64,000 nt of DNA, from the NCBI GenBank assembly GCA_004794655.1, contig SMMW01000016.1, positions 1 to 64,000 of the forward strand. The letters are read 5' to 3'. The position numbers and the translations under genes are program-made. The notes under the pieces are model-generated. The model ran no database searches and was not told the DNA's origin. It saw nothing but the letters and a program-made list of their open reading frames with translations. Source of the stretch: Marisa cornuarietis. Lineage: Eukaryota > Mollusca > Gastropoda > Architaenioglossa > Ampullariidae. Positions 1 through 8,939 of the stretch are shown here, one piece after another (position 1 is the first letter of the stretch; the number at the start of each line of letters is the position of its first letter).

Positions 1-226
1 AAATATGGTTTTCGACATTCTTTGAAGTAGCATTAAAAGCCTTACCATCTCCTGAAAGTGAGACTTCCTGTTCGTTTAAAACTGTTGTCTGACCGACATC
101 GGTACTGACATACATCTGTGTAATCAAAGACGTATTAGAAAACGTTAGCTGGCTGGAGCTCTCGTTTGTTTCGAGATCCTGATTTCCTTGAGTGAAAATT
201 GCACAAAGAAGAAGTACGATGTACAT
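1..226 (-). CDS. 5' tip of a beta-type receptor gene (beta-0), cut by window edge
   Basis: The start codon is read at 226-224 on the minus strand, and about 75 codons run to the window edge without a stop. The first residues (MYIVLLLCAIFTQG) form a hydrophobic signal peptide, followed by a Ser/Thr/Asn-rich linker like that of the other receptors here. The sequence matches the first codons of beta-2 (60676 downward) almost base for base. An A lies at -3 of the ATG, as in all copies. The rest of the gene lies left of the window, so whether it is intact cannot be judged. Unlike beta-1 and beta-2, it keeps a canonical TATA motif upstream. Identification as the same GPCR family rests on this identity. 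Confidence 0.85.
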   Translation of the reverse strand, partial: MYIVLLLCAIFTQGNQDLETNESSSQLTFSNTSLITQMYVSTDVGQTTVLNEQEVSLSGDGKAFNATSKNVENHI

Positions 227-309
227 TATTGTTATTTACACATGTGATCTTTGAGTTTATCGCTTGCAAAAGCTGCTCTCAACAAAACCCAAAGAAATAG
301 CTCGCTTTC

Positions 310-376
310 CTATAAAAATTTAGAGATCAGTTGCTATAGCATCTTTGCTCTTTTTCGTTTTAAGTCTCAATTTTAC
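310..376 (-). other. Possible short 5'UTR intron of beta-0
   Basis: On the minus strand the sequence reads CAG|GTAAAATTG at 376 and TTTTTATAG|GAAAG at 310, which gives a 67-bp candidate intron in the leader. The same splice-like signals are present in copies B and C, but alpha genes lack the segment. It is inferred from consensus alone. If real, the beta leader would shorten towards the alpha leader length. Confidence 0.25.
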
Positions 377-680
377 CTGTTTTTCACTGTACATTGTGAT
401 TAAAATACAGCATGAAAAACCGATTGGTGTCCCAACTGATTCTACAGCACGTGCACAATGGACATTGAAGACTGTCTATCTGTCCAATAGAAGGCGTCGT
501 TCTGTTCTTGCTTTGCACAAGGATCGATTGGAATCTCTTTCCGTTGGGGGCTCTGTGTTTAAACTCGTCACATCGTCTCAGTCTGTATCAATATATCTCA
601 CTTTCCAAAATTACAAATCTAATCCCTTTGTTTCCTCGCGCATTTTTTAGTTCGCGTCTCCGTCCACCTTGAATCCACAC

Positions 681-688
681 CTTATATA
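681..688 (-). promoter_or_regulatory. TATA box of beta-0
   Basis: The minus strand reads TGTATATAAGG here, about 460 bp upstream of the beta-0 start codon. The same motif in the same context (followed by TGGATTCAAGGTGGA) sits about 222 bp upstream of both intact alpha genes. Its conservation across old paralogues supports a core promoter. Confidence 0.6.
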
Positions 689-1586
689 CATTTGTTTTAG
701 CGATCTTGCTATGTTATGATAGGCGTGGAAGCGTGTAGGGGTTTAATTTACATTCCTTGCCCTTTTGATTTTATTGGCTCACTGCTTTTATTTTTCATAC
801 GGTTTTGTAAAGAACACACTTTTAAAAGTAATGGCTTTTAATGAAGTTTATGAAGATGATATTTCATTTATTCTTTTTTCCATCCTATTGTGTGTCTTTT
901 TTCAACAATAGAAGCTTTTAGAATAAAAATGTTATGAAATATTAGCAGAATAATTCTTCAGCTTCAATTTATTTCTTCAACACAGAATCTGCTTGTGCCA
1001 TTTCCTAGATCTCTATCAGTTTAGGGATGTTTATATTCAGCTTTCGCACTAATATTCTTTGTCGTTTTACGGAAAATTGTAGCTCTTTCAATAATTTAAG
1101 GACAACACGAGGAAATTTCAACTTGATCCTAAGCCAACAAGCAGTAAAACAGACAGACGGGACAGAAATAGTTTGCTTCAAAGCAAGCAGATTAGATATA
1201 ATGATCGTATTTTACATATGTGAAAAGGTGTCTCTGCTTGCCGATAAGGTGGACAACCTAGGTATTTGACAAGTGACTAAGGCGCTGTTACTGGTTTTAG
1301 TACAGAGTAGTAGAGAAAACAACTATTCCTGAGGTGGGTCATCATTGGTACGGTGAGATTTGAAAGATTGTTCATAACGAAGAAAAACACCAAGATGTCA
1401 CAGATTACTAGAAAGAAGACGACTTGGTGGGTGGGTTGACAAGTTTTTACGTCAAAACGAGAAAGGGTTGACCAAGTGTAATGGCGGGTGACCTGCACAC
1501 ACAAACAGAACAAAGATATATTAGTAGAAGTGCTTCAGACCCTTAGAAGCTCAGGAAAAATTAGCAGAACAAACTCTCTCGATATA

Positions 1587-1609
1587 ACACACACACACAC
1601 ACACACACA
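1587..1609. repeat. (CA)n microsatellite, copy A
   Basis: A pure CA run of about 23 bp. The same site holds about 25 bp in copy B (35317-35341) and about 47 bp in copy C (62036-62082). Confidence 0.95.
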
Positions 1610-1900
1610 ACGTCATTTGTGGAACAGCGACTTTAATTGGATCGTTTTCACAGTTTCGTTTTCACCGTCAAACAGTCGAGTCTCAGAAGCAGTTATACAG
1701 CTGGTGGCAACCTGGCTTGTCCAAGATTTTGGAAAACTAAGTCAGTCTCAGGGTCTCACACTTACCAAGTATTGTCTCACATTTTATGGTTTAATGTTAA
1801 AGGTCCAGCGACAGCTCGCTTCGAATGCAAAATCGTCTTTTACTCGGTATCAACACCAAACTACACAATGTCATGATAAACTTTCAATTGTTTACTTGCC

Positions 1901-1975
<75 letters not shown>
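1901..1975 (-). repeat. (TTGA)n tail of the RTE-like element, copy A
   Basis: About 18 units of ATCA on the plus strand, which is TTGA on the coding strand of the adjacent element. It abuts the 3' end of the reverse-transcriptase ORF, as expected for an RTE-type element whose tail is a short tandem repeat. The length is 75 bp in copies A and C but only about 23 bp in copy B. Confidence 0.85.
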
Positions 1976-4860
1976 CTCTTGTGCTAGTTGCACATAAGGC
2001 CTCAACCAAAGCCCGCCACTGATGTCGATCGGCTGAAACCCGCTCCAGGCGACCCCATGTCCAGCCCTTTCCTTTCATCTCGCTTTCCACTGTTCTACTC
2101 CAGGTTTCCTTTGGGCGGCCTCGTTTTCTTCGGCCGTCTGGAGTCCATCGAAGGGAGATTCTGGAGAGGTCTGCTGTCTGCTGGCGGAGCACATGTCCAA
2201 TCCATAGCCAATGCGTTCGTTGAACCTGCGTGGTTATGGACTCGGTTTCAGGTCTTCGGTGAAGTTCTTTGGTGATGGTGTTTGGCCAAAAGACGTTAAG
2301 TATGCGCCTGAGGCATCTTTTTTGGAAGACGTCAAGCCTGTTACCGATGTTTTTGGTCATCTTCCATGATTCTGATCTATAAAGGAGGGTGCTGATCACA
2401 TTTGACTTGAAGATTCTCAGCTTGGACTTCTGACTGATGTTTTTTGCCTTTTCATGTGCTCCTGAGTGAGGCGAAAGCCTGGCTGGATTTCGCCAGTCGG
2501 GCTCGAATCTCCACCTGCGCATCCACGGTGTTAGACATCTTGGACCCAAGATAGGTAAAACTGTCAACTTCCTCAGTCTCTTCTCCATCTAGTTTGATGT
2601 TTTCTTGGACTCTGGCGTTCACTCTCATATTTTTCGTTTTCTTTGCGCTGACCTTCAAGCCAAGGTTTCCAGCTGTTTCTGAGAAGGCATTTTTTTTCTC
2701 CTGTGTCTTGGTGGCAATCCCATCAGCAAAGTACAAGTCTTTCAGCGTTGTTGTTGCTGTCATAGTCATGGTCCATTTGATCCCTCTCCTCTCTCTGTCG
2801 GTGGAATTCTTCATGATCCAGTCCGTGGATGCAGCCCTGCTTCACCACGGTACTAACGATGAAGGGGGCTGTGAGCTCCATGACACAAACCACCTGAGAT
2901 TTAAAAATCGCTGTACAGCATTGCAACGACCTGGACAAGTTTCACAGGGACTCCATAATGCCTCAGGATCTTCCATAAGGACTCGCGGTGGATGCTGTCA
3001 AAAGCCTTCTCCAGGTTGATGAAGTTGATGTACAGCGGTGCGTTGCACTCCTTGCTCTGCTCCAGAATTTGACGCAGAATGAAAATGAGTTCAGAGCAGG
3101 ATCACCCAGCGCGAAATCCTGCTTGCTGAGGCCGGAGGTCTTTCTCAATGGTTGCCGTCAGTCTTGACAAAACAATCTTGCTGAAGACCTTGCAGTCTCC
3201 AAGATCTCCTTTCTTGGGTAACTTAAAGATGAGCCCTGTCTTCCACGCATCGAGGATCTGTCCTGATTCCCAAACTTGCCTGAAGATTTCAGTCAGCATG
3301 GGAGCTGTCACATTCACATCTGCTTTCAATATCTCTGGTGTTATTCCATCTGCCCCTGGTGCTTTGCCGCTTTTCATTGCCATGATTGCTGCTGTCACTT
3401 CTTCCAGGCTTGGCGGGTCTGTGCAGATGTCAAGGTCTGTATCTGCTGGCTGGATGTCTGCGAGGTGACGGGGGTCTGGTCTGTTCAGAACTGACTCAAA
3501 ATGTTCCCTCGTGCGCTGTAGTTTTTTGCCTCTCCCTGGACAACATTTCCGTTCATGTCTTTCACTGGCACTTCACTGTTTTTGAACCTGTTGTTTAGCT
3601 GCTTATTGATTTTATACAGTGTCTTCAGGTCATTTTTCCTGCTGCTTTTTCTGCTTCATCTGCCAGTTTCTCTATGTAGTCCCTTTTGTCGGTTTTGGTC
3701 ATCCTCTTTACCTCTTTATTTATTTCTGTATATCTTTGTCTGTGTTGTTCCTTCAGACGTTCTGGTCTGGTGTTGTTGATTTTTTTGCTTGGTTGACTTT
3801 CTCTCGTCTATCCTTTTCCATGTCTCTTCTCTGATCCACTGTTCTTTCTTCTTTCGTTGGAAGACCAGTATTTTGTCTCATGTTTCCTGTAAGACTCGAT
3901 TGAAGTCCTCTAAGGTCATCTCTACCAAGACCCGTTTGGTGGCTGGATCTTTCAGTCTGCTGGAGTCCACTCTCTGTTGACCTGCCTGTTTTCCTCGCGA
4001 TCGACGTAGCTTCAGAGAAACTGCGGCTGTCACAAGAGTGTGGTCACTGGCAATGTCTGCTCGTCTGTAGGCTCTGACATCTTGAAGTGAGCTCCTCCAT
4101 CTTCGGTTGATGATGACATGGTCTATCTTGTTCTTTATGATCCCGTCTGGTGATGTCCACGTTGCCCTGTGAATGTCTTTGTCTTTGAAGAGTGTGCCTC
4201 CAATCAGTAGATTATTTTTGTCTTCTGCCTCTGAGTCTTCTGTTGGTGCATAGCAAACTAGCACTGTCAGCTTGGTGTACTTCGAATGGAATCTTGCTCT
4301 CAGAAGCCTGGGTCCATAAGGCTTCCATTCCAGCAGTGTCTTTTGTTGGTCGTCTGATCTTCCTGAGAATAGGATAGTATGTCCTGACGCTAGTCTCCTC
4401 TTTCCAGTGTCGGTCCATCTGACCTCGCTGACTCCCAGGATGTCCAAGTTGTACTTGTCAAACTCCTTGACTAGTTGGGGCAACCTGCCAGTTTGATACA
4501 AGGTCTGAATTTCCAGCACCCAACCCTTCTGCTTCGGTTTAAGTAAATCCACCATCGGGACGCCAGCTCCCTCTCGGGTTTGACTGTCGTCCGTGATAAG
4601 TCAAGTTCCATGGTATGTTTCATTACCTTCGCCATCCGTAATGAGTGCTCTAGTGTTGGTTTCTGTAACGTGTATTTTTTATATGGTGGGGTTGTTAGCC
4701 CTACAACAACCTAATTTACCTCTAGGTGAGGTGTCCACCTTAGTCGCCTCTTACGACATGCCTGGCTGGAAAGCAGGGAACCTCTTCTTACAATGCTCGC
4801 TAGGCAAGCACACCCCGGGGTCCCACGGGCGGTTTACTTGTCTTACGAAGACGAATTAGT
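1976..4860 (-). mobile_element. RTE-like non-LTR retrotransposon, degenerate, copy A
   Basis: Read on the minus strand from about 4860. The endonuclease part (about 4555-3878) has YQTGRLPQLV, DILGVSEVRW and SGHTILFSG; then SDHTLV. The reverse-transcriptase part (about 3398-2600) has GKAPGADGI, PKKGDLGDC, RPQQAGFR and YLGSKMSN. The 3' end (2588-1976) has RGRPKETWSR and WRALVEALCAT, then the TTGA tail. The reading frame is broken many times, and about 25 bp are missing near 2830 relative to copy C, so it is dead. Family assignment to the RTE clade rests on the endonuclease/RT motifs and the repeat tail. The region 4560-4860, with CGCCTCTTACGACATGCC, is probably its 5' leader. It was duplicated together with the host segment rather than inserted three times, because its position is identical in copies B and C. 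Confidence 0.85.
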
Positions 4861-5081
4861 ACATGATTGTCACTAGAAGTGTGTTTAATGCTCTAAACAA
4901 AAGCTGAATCGCTACTTTTCTACGCGTGGAGAGGCCGCCTTGCAAAAACGAGAGAGTTCGCGACCTCTTTACTGGAACTACTTCTCGTGACTTCATCCTC
5001 AGGAGGATTTTAGTGTTTACCTCCAAGCTGCTTTCGGCCTTGTGCACCTCGCGTTCTCTGTCATCGCTTACTTACAACAAT

Positions 5082-5819
5082 ATGGCTCAGCCATACGAAG
5101 ACGAGCCCTGAGCCTCCAACTACGATGTAGGAATAACGGGGTCAGAATCTAGCGATGAAGACGATTGTCTATCGCAAAAAGGAAACAGAGACGACCGACG
5201 ATACTCCACCAGTGACAGAAACGGAAAGGTAAACAAAAGGGCAGATACAAAAAATAATTTGGTGTTTACATCTGTATCTGCAACTTTCCTTTTTTAACTC
5301 ATGCTCTTGAAAACTGTTCAAAATTCTTTTCCTCGGTCTCAAAAGAATTATTTTAGATTTTGCTTTCATTCTGCTATATCCAACAGCCCATGTTATGCAG
5401 TGTGTGCATGTGACTAGTGGTGGAGAAAATTAATGTTTTGTGTGCTATAGATGATTAATTTTGCAAGCCAAAACTAAAGAAAAAAAAGTTTTCAGATAGT
5501 GGGAAGATCACATTAAAAGCGAACAAGATTTGAAACCCAAACAAGAACACTTATATAACAAATGCGTTTTTATTTTCAGAAATGCATTTTGGCTGACAAA
5601 GGCGCAGAAACAAATATGTCAGTATTACTGTCTCTTCACGTTTTATTTACTCGTCAGATCTAATCCCCTCTGTAAGTGTTGGAAATGTGAAGGATGGCCA
5701 GGGCGGAAGGACTGTGAAAAAATATGCTGCCAATCGTACGATATCCTTGGTGGCGATATAGAAGTTCCACATAAATGCATTACCAGCCATGAGGGGATGT
5801 TTATGAACTGCTTGTCAAG
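5082..5819 (+). pseudogene. Relic of a P2X7-C-terminus-like gene, copy A
   Basis: Two exon-like pieces lie on the plus strand. Piece one (5082-5228) starts MAQPYEDEP, meets an in-frame TGA at 5109-5111, continues as an acidic stretch (SESSDEDDC) and ends at a donor AAAG|GTAAAC. Piece two (5658-5819) follows an acceptor TCGTCAG and encodes a Cys-rich block (CKCWKCEGW, KICCQSYD, KCITSHEG, NCLSR), ending at AAG|GTATGC. The order CxCxxC...CC...CIT.H...CL matches the cytoplasmic Cys-rich domain known from P2X7, which also occurs alone in many invertebrate proteins. The reading phases of the two pieces do not join directly, so another exon may lie between. The shared stop codon in copy B argues that it was already broken before the segmental duplication. 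Confidence 0.5.
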
Positions 5820-6009
5820 GTATGCACTTAACTCATCATAATGACCTTCAGTAATTGATACAGTTGTCAGTTACTATACAGTAAATTCCTATTTTTAATG
5901 GGAATAAAAGGACCATTGAAACTACTATATTTTAATATATAATTTTTAATTTTTTTAAAATTTGCAATACAAACATGCTGAGCACAAATATTATCAACAT
6001 TTGACATAC

Positions 6010-6383
6010 CTCTCGTTTTTGCTTCTTAGCAGATAAGACGCTGCTTCCTTTCTTTCTCTTTTCTCTTCAGTATGACTAAACAGGGTTGAGACAGTGTGCG
6101 ATTTTAGCCCTTGGGGATAAATAAAGTATTGTGGGAGAGCAGGAAACCCATTCTCTTTGCAAAGCCGATACTGCATCGTGATGAACTCGTCTGTGAAGTG
6201 TTTTGAGCAGACGACATCGTGCTCGCAAGGCATCCACAGCTTGCCCGTCCCATGAACTTTTCTATTGATGTTGAGTGCCCACTGCAGGCGAAGCTCTTTA
6301 TTTTTCAAGAACTAGTGGGGACTGTAAGGAGAGCCTTTGACAGCAAACTCCCGACAATCGCTAGCAGCACATTTCCATGGCAT
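6010..6383 (-). pseudogene. THAP-domain exon relic, copy A
   Basis: Minus-strand ATG at 6383. The frame gives MPWKCAASDC (first Cys pair), then a TAG at 6312-6314, then LKNKELRLQWALNI, a P, VVCSKHFTDEF and a final FPALPQY. This is the C2CH zinc-finger pattern of the THAP DNA-binding domain (Cys pair, central Trp, Cys-x2-His, AVPTIF-like end). It ends at a strong donor GAG|GTATGT (intron from 6009 downward). The TAG lies inside the domain and is shared with copy B, so the exon is probably dead, unless the start lies in another exon that splices at this TAG. It is convergent with the P2X7-like relic 190 bp away. THAP domains are common in DNA-transposon proteins and their descendants. Confidence 0.6.
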
Positions 6384-6682
6384 TTTGTTCAAAAGGCTTT
6401 TATTACAAAGATGGACAGCGATTGTGATCACAAGCGAGACATTGTTTTCCTTGAGTTTTTCATCAATCACTGCGCATGCGCGCGAGATTTACCGAGAGGC
6501 CAGGTAGCAGACAAACGCTTTCATGCGAAACGGCTTGTATTTTACTTTTATACAAGCATATTTAGTTGAAAGTTTTAAAAATTTTAATAAAAACTATGAC
6601 AGGAGAGTGTATACGTTCAAAGGCATAGCGGTATTTCAGTATTTAAGGTAGTTTGTAAACCGTATTCCTGGACCTTTAAACT

Positions 6683-6900
6683 GGGCACTTTCTAGTGCAG
6701 TGGTTAAAACACTCCCTCGTCACCACTGCAGTGAGAGGGGTTCAGATCTCGAGACATTCTCAGTATGTGACACCTGTTCGCAGGGCTGGGTGTCGAGGGT
6801 TTTCTCCAGGTATTCTCTTTACCATCCCCCCTCCCATCCTTCCCTCCAATGGTGCGAAGTCACCTCAAGGTGAATGCTCTTTCGTACTAAATAAACCATA
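6683..6900 (+). mobile_element. tRNA-type SINE, copy A
   Basis: The head reads GTGCAGTGGTTAAAACACT (box-A-like), followed about 40 bp later by GGGGTTCAGATCTC (box-B-like). A conserved body follows: ATGTGACACCTGTTCGCAGG and GGGTTTTCTCCAGG. The tail reads TTTCGTACTAAATAAACC. A second copy in copy B and an independent, more divergent one at 52366-52580 keep the same order, which supports a SINE family. The GGGTTTTCTCC core resembles the central domains shared by several marine invertebrate SINEs. Confidence 0.65.
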
Positions 6901-7555
6901 CGAACCTGGCATGTAAAGGAAGCAGCCATAATGGCCATTCCATTTATCTCTGTAGATCTGTCTTGTTTTCTGATAGACGTTGTGGCGGAACGCACACACA
7001 GATAGGTCACAAACAAAAAACACTCTAACACTGCGTCCCACACGTGTCTTTTCTCGCAACAAATCACTAAGACCTGCACGTGGGCTTAAAATTCTCAATA
7101 GTGGGGATCTTTTGTTTATCTTTAGACGGGAGCAGCAAAATTCACAAATCTCCAATAAGTTCACCAGTTCTCAAATAATCAAATATATCGACTACTCCAT
7201 GCGAGATAAACCCCCTCAATCACATTGGTTACTCTAATCAATGTATCTCTGCCAACAAGCAATCACAAATAATCACATCAATGACATGTAATAATGTATT
7301 TCTACCAACAACCAATCACAAATATCATATCAGTGACATGTAACTCTCCATCCTCTAATCATGCGGCTTCATAAAACAATTCTTCTCTAAGTCCAATTCT
7401 CTTCAAATTTCCAAACCACACAGTTTCTTATAAGGGAACCATAACGGGTAATACTAATATCCCTATAAGATATTCCACTTTAAACAAAATGACCAAAAAT
7501 GCACTTACTTTCATAGTCCGGGTCAGAACACTCTCACGCACATTTATTCACCTTC

Positions 7556-7598
7556 CTAGATTAATCTCCCTTTAATCTAGTCTGCGAATTCGCAGACT
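7556..7598. repeat. Two adjacent hairpin-forming palindromes
   Basis: CTAGATTAA (7556-7564) pairs with TTAATCTAG (7572-7580). It is followed at once by a perfect 20-bp palindrome, AGTCTGCGAATTCGCAGACT (7579-7598). Copy B has one mismatch in the second palindrome. Confidence 0.7.
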
Positions 7599-7609
7599 TA
7601 CTGTATAAC

Positions 7610-7723
7610 TCCAATATTTCGAATAGCAGGTGTAGACGAGGTGCACACAGAACTTTGACGACAATACGACTCCAATACTCCAGGTAGCGGGTGTAGACGA
7701 GGTGCACACAGACCTCTGACGAC
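7610..7723. repeat. Two-copy tandem repeat, units of about 60 bp
   Basis: Two imperfect units share TGTAGACGAGGTGCACACAG. Copy B has only one unit at the same place (about 42200-42255), so the change followed the A/B duplication. Confidence 0.75.
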
Positions 7724-8534
7724 TATATATTCAGATTCTCCTGAAGAGTGGGTGTTGACTATGCAGGCATATTGACTGTAAAAAATATGTCCTCCACTCG
7801 TCTTCTCTAGCTCCAACTTCCTTGACTAGGCAATGAATTATACTGATTCCCCTGTCACTTTCACACAGAAAGTTACTATCATATCTTTCTCCTTCGACGA
7901 TGGGTTTGGGAATGATCAGGCAGAGTTCACTCCATCTACAGGGGCTACAGTGACTATTTTTCTCAGTCATGTACTCTTTCATAAATCATACAATCATGCA
8001 TTCCCAAGCGTACTTTAAAGGGTGACTATCCCTGATTCTTAAAATATATAAGGGAGCTAACTCCCATTTCTAACATTCCTCCCTGGCACGGATCGATCCG
8101 TGACAACGTATGATATACAGTGCAAAAACATGGTTTATTTCGATCACCGTTGACTTCTTTATTGTGTCAACAAATGGTTTATTTGAAACCGTTATCATTG
8201 ATTTTTCTTCCTATGCACGGGAAGTGTCTTTTTTCACAGTCCGCACTCACAATAGTAAATCCTCTCCAATTAAACCGCTCGATCCTTTCAATTTATTCCT
8301 ATCCTAAACATGCTTTGTTCGTAAAATGTGCCCAGATGGTTTAGTCTTAGCATTAAGTCGACCCACAAGTCTAAATATATTTTGTCACACAGTCTTATAG
8401 TTGTTTCGTAGTCTGCTTCTCCTACCTATTTTACAATATATTGAACCGCTAAGTTCTGCTGAAGAGTCGAGATCCTCCAGTTTTCTTTACGTTTTCTAAT
8501 GGCTGGGGTGAATCTGCTATTTAACCATTACATT

Positions 8535-8935
8535 AGACGGTGATGTTAACCAGCCAGACAACTATAGATATATATCTCTTACATGCTTACTAAAATAGTA
8601 AACCAATCGACTGAGCAGCATAATATTCTTGGTGAAGACCAAGTAGGACTTAGGGGGTGGAGTGTAATTACAACATAACAGATCACCTATTTTTTTATAG
8701 AACTTACTGAGAAGCAGCCAGTTAAGGACAAACAACTCTATGAAGCCTTCATTGCTTTTCAAACAGCATTCGATTCCGTAACAAAAGAAAAACATTGTAC
8801 TGAGTAGCAGTAAAATTTGTATGAAGATATTAAAGCCAATGTACAGGTTGGTGGAATCTGAGTCAATGTTTAAACTTTCCAATGGTTTAAAGCAAGATGG
8901 TGTAATGTGTTGTAGTAGGTCTTATATTGTTGTGT
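8535..8935 (+). mobile_element. Old reverse-transcriptase relic, copy A site 1
   Basis: Read on the plus strand with frame changes, it retains the RT block order seen better in sister relics: GDVNQPDNYR at 8541, then QHNILGEDQVGL, then a stretch reading KLYEAFIAFQTAFDS, then NGLKQDGVM. These correspond to the PxNYRxISLL, EEQxGFRxG, FxKAFDS and GxKQG motifs of LINE reverse transcriptases. Many stops and indels are present. The opposite strand has a hydrophobic open frame at 8562-8882 that imitates a membrane protein. Confidence 0.6.
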
Positions 8936-8939
8936 GTAC

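Larger units (their letters stand above)
227..1586. repeat. Receptor upstream block, copy A
   Basis: This is the 5' flank of beta-0. Related sequence lies upstream of every receptor start in the window (23305-24125, 33961-35316, 51274-52095, 60677-62035). Shared landmarks include the line around the TATA motif, a stretch reading AATAGAAGCTTTTAGAAT, and one reading CCTAGAT..CTATCAGTTTA. The beta versions carry about 240 bp more between start codon and TATA motif than the alpha versions. Open frames in it (345-650, 1027-1269) are kept only because the copies are recent, and they are not credible genes. Confidence 0.75.
6920..8534. other. Non-coding spacer, copy A
   Basis: No credible gene is seen. 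It contains CAATCACAAAT-type short repeats near 7250-7320, two adjacent inverted repeats (7556-7598) and a small tandem duplication (7610-7723). Copy B (41490-43065) aligns through it with a few indels. Confidence 0.6.

Noticed and set aside
345..650. 101-codon plus-strand frame upstream of beta-0, also at 34080 and 60795
   Set aside because: It lies antisense in the receptor leader/promoter, is absent from the alpha genes, and its conservation reflects recent duplication only.
1027..1269. 80-codon frame repeated at 34760 and 61477
   Set aside because: Found only in the recent copies A, B and C. No signal, domain or codon pattern supports a gene.
1488..2022. Frames with SINQSINQ repeats (also 61937-62495)
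   Set aside because: They translate the (ATCA)n tail of the RTE-like element and adjacent CA repeats.
8562..8882. Minus-strand hydrophobic open frame resembling the last helices of a GPCR (also NPFIYYF-like text opposite 17470-17540)
   Set aside because: The plus strand carries ordered reverse-transcriptase motifs (DNYRCISLL, ILGEEQVGF, AFDSV, GLKQ) in all six paralogous places. The helix-like text is the antisense of the RT relic.
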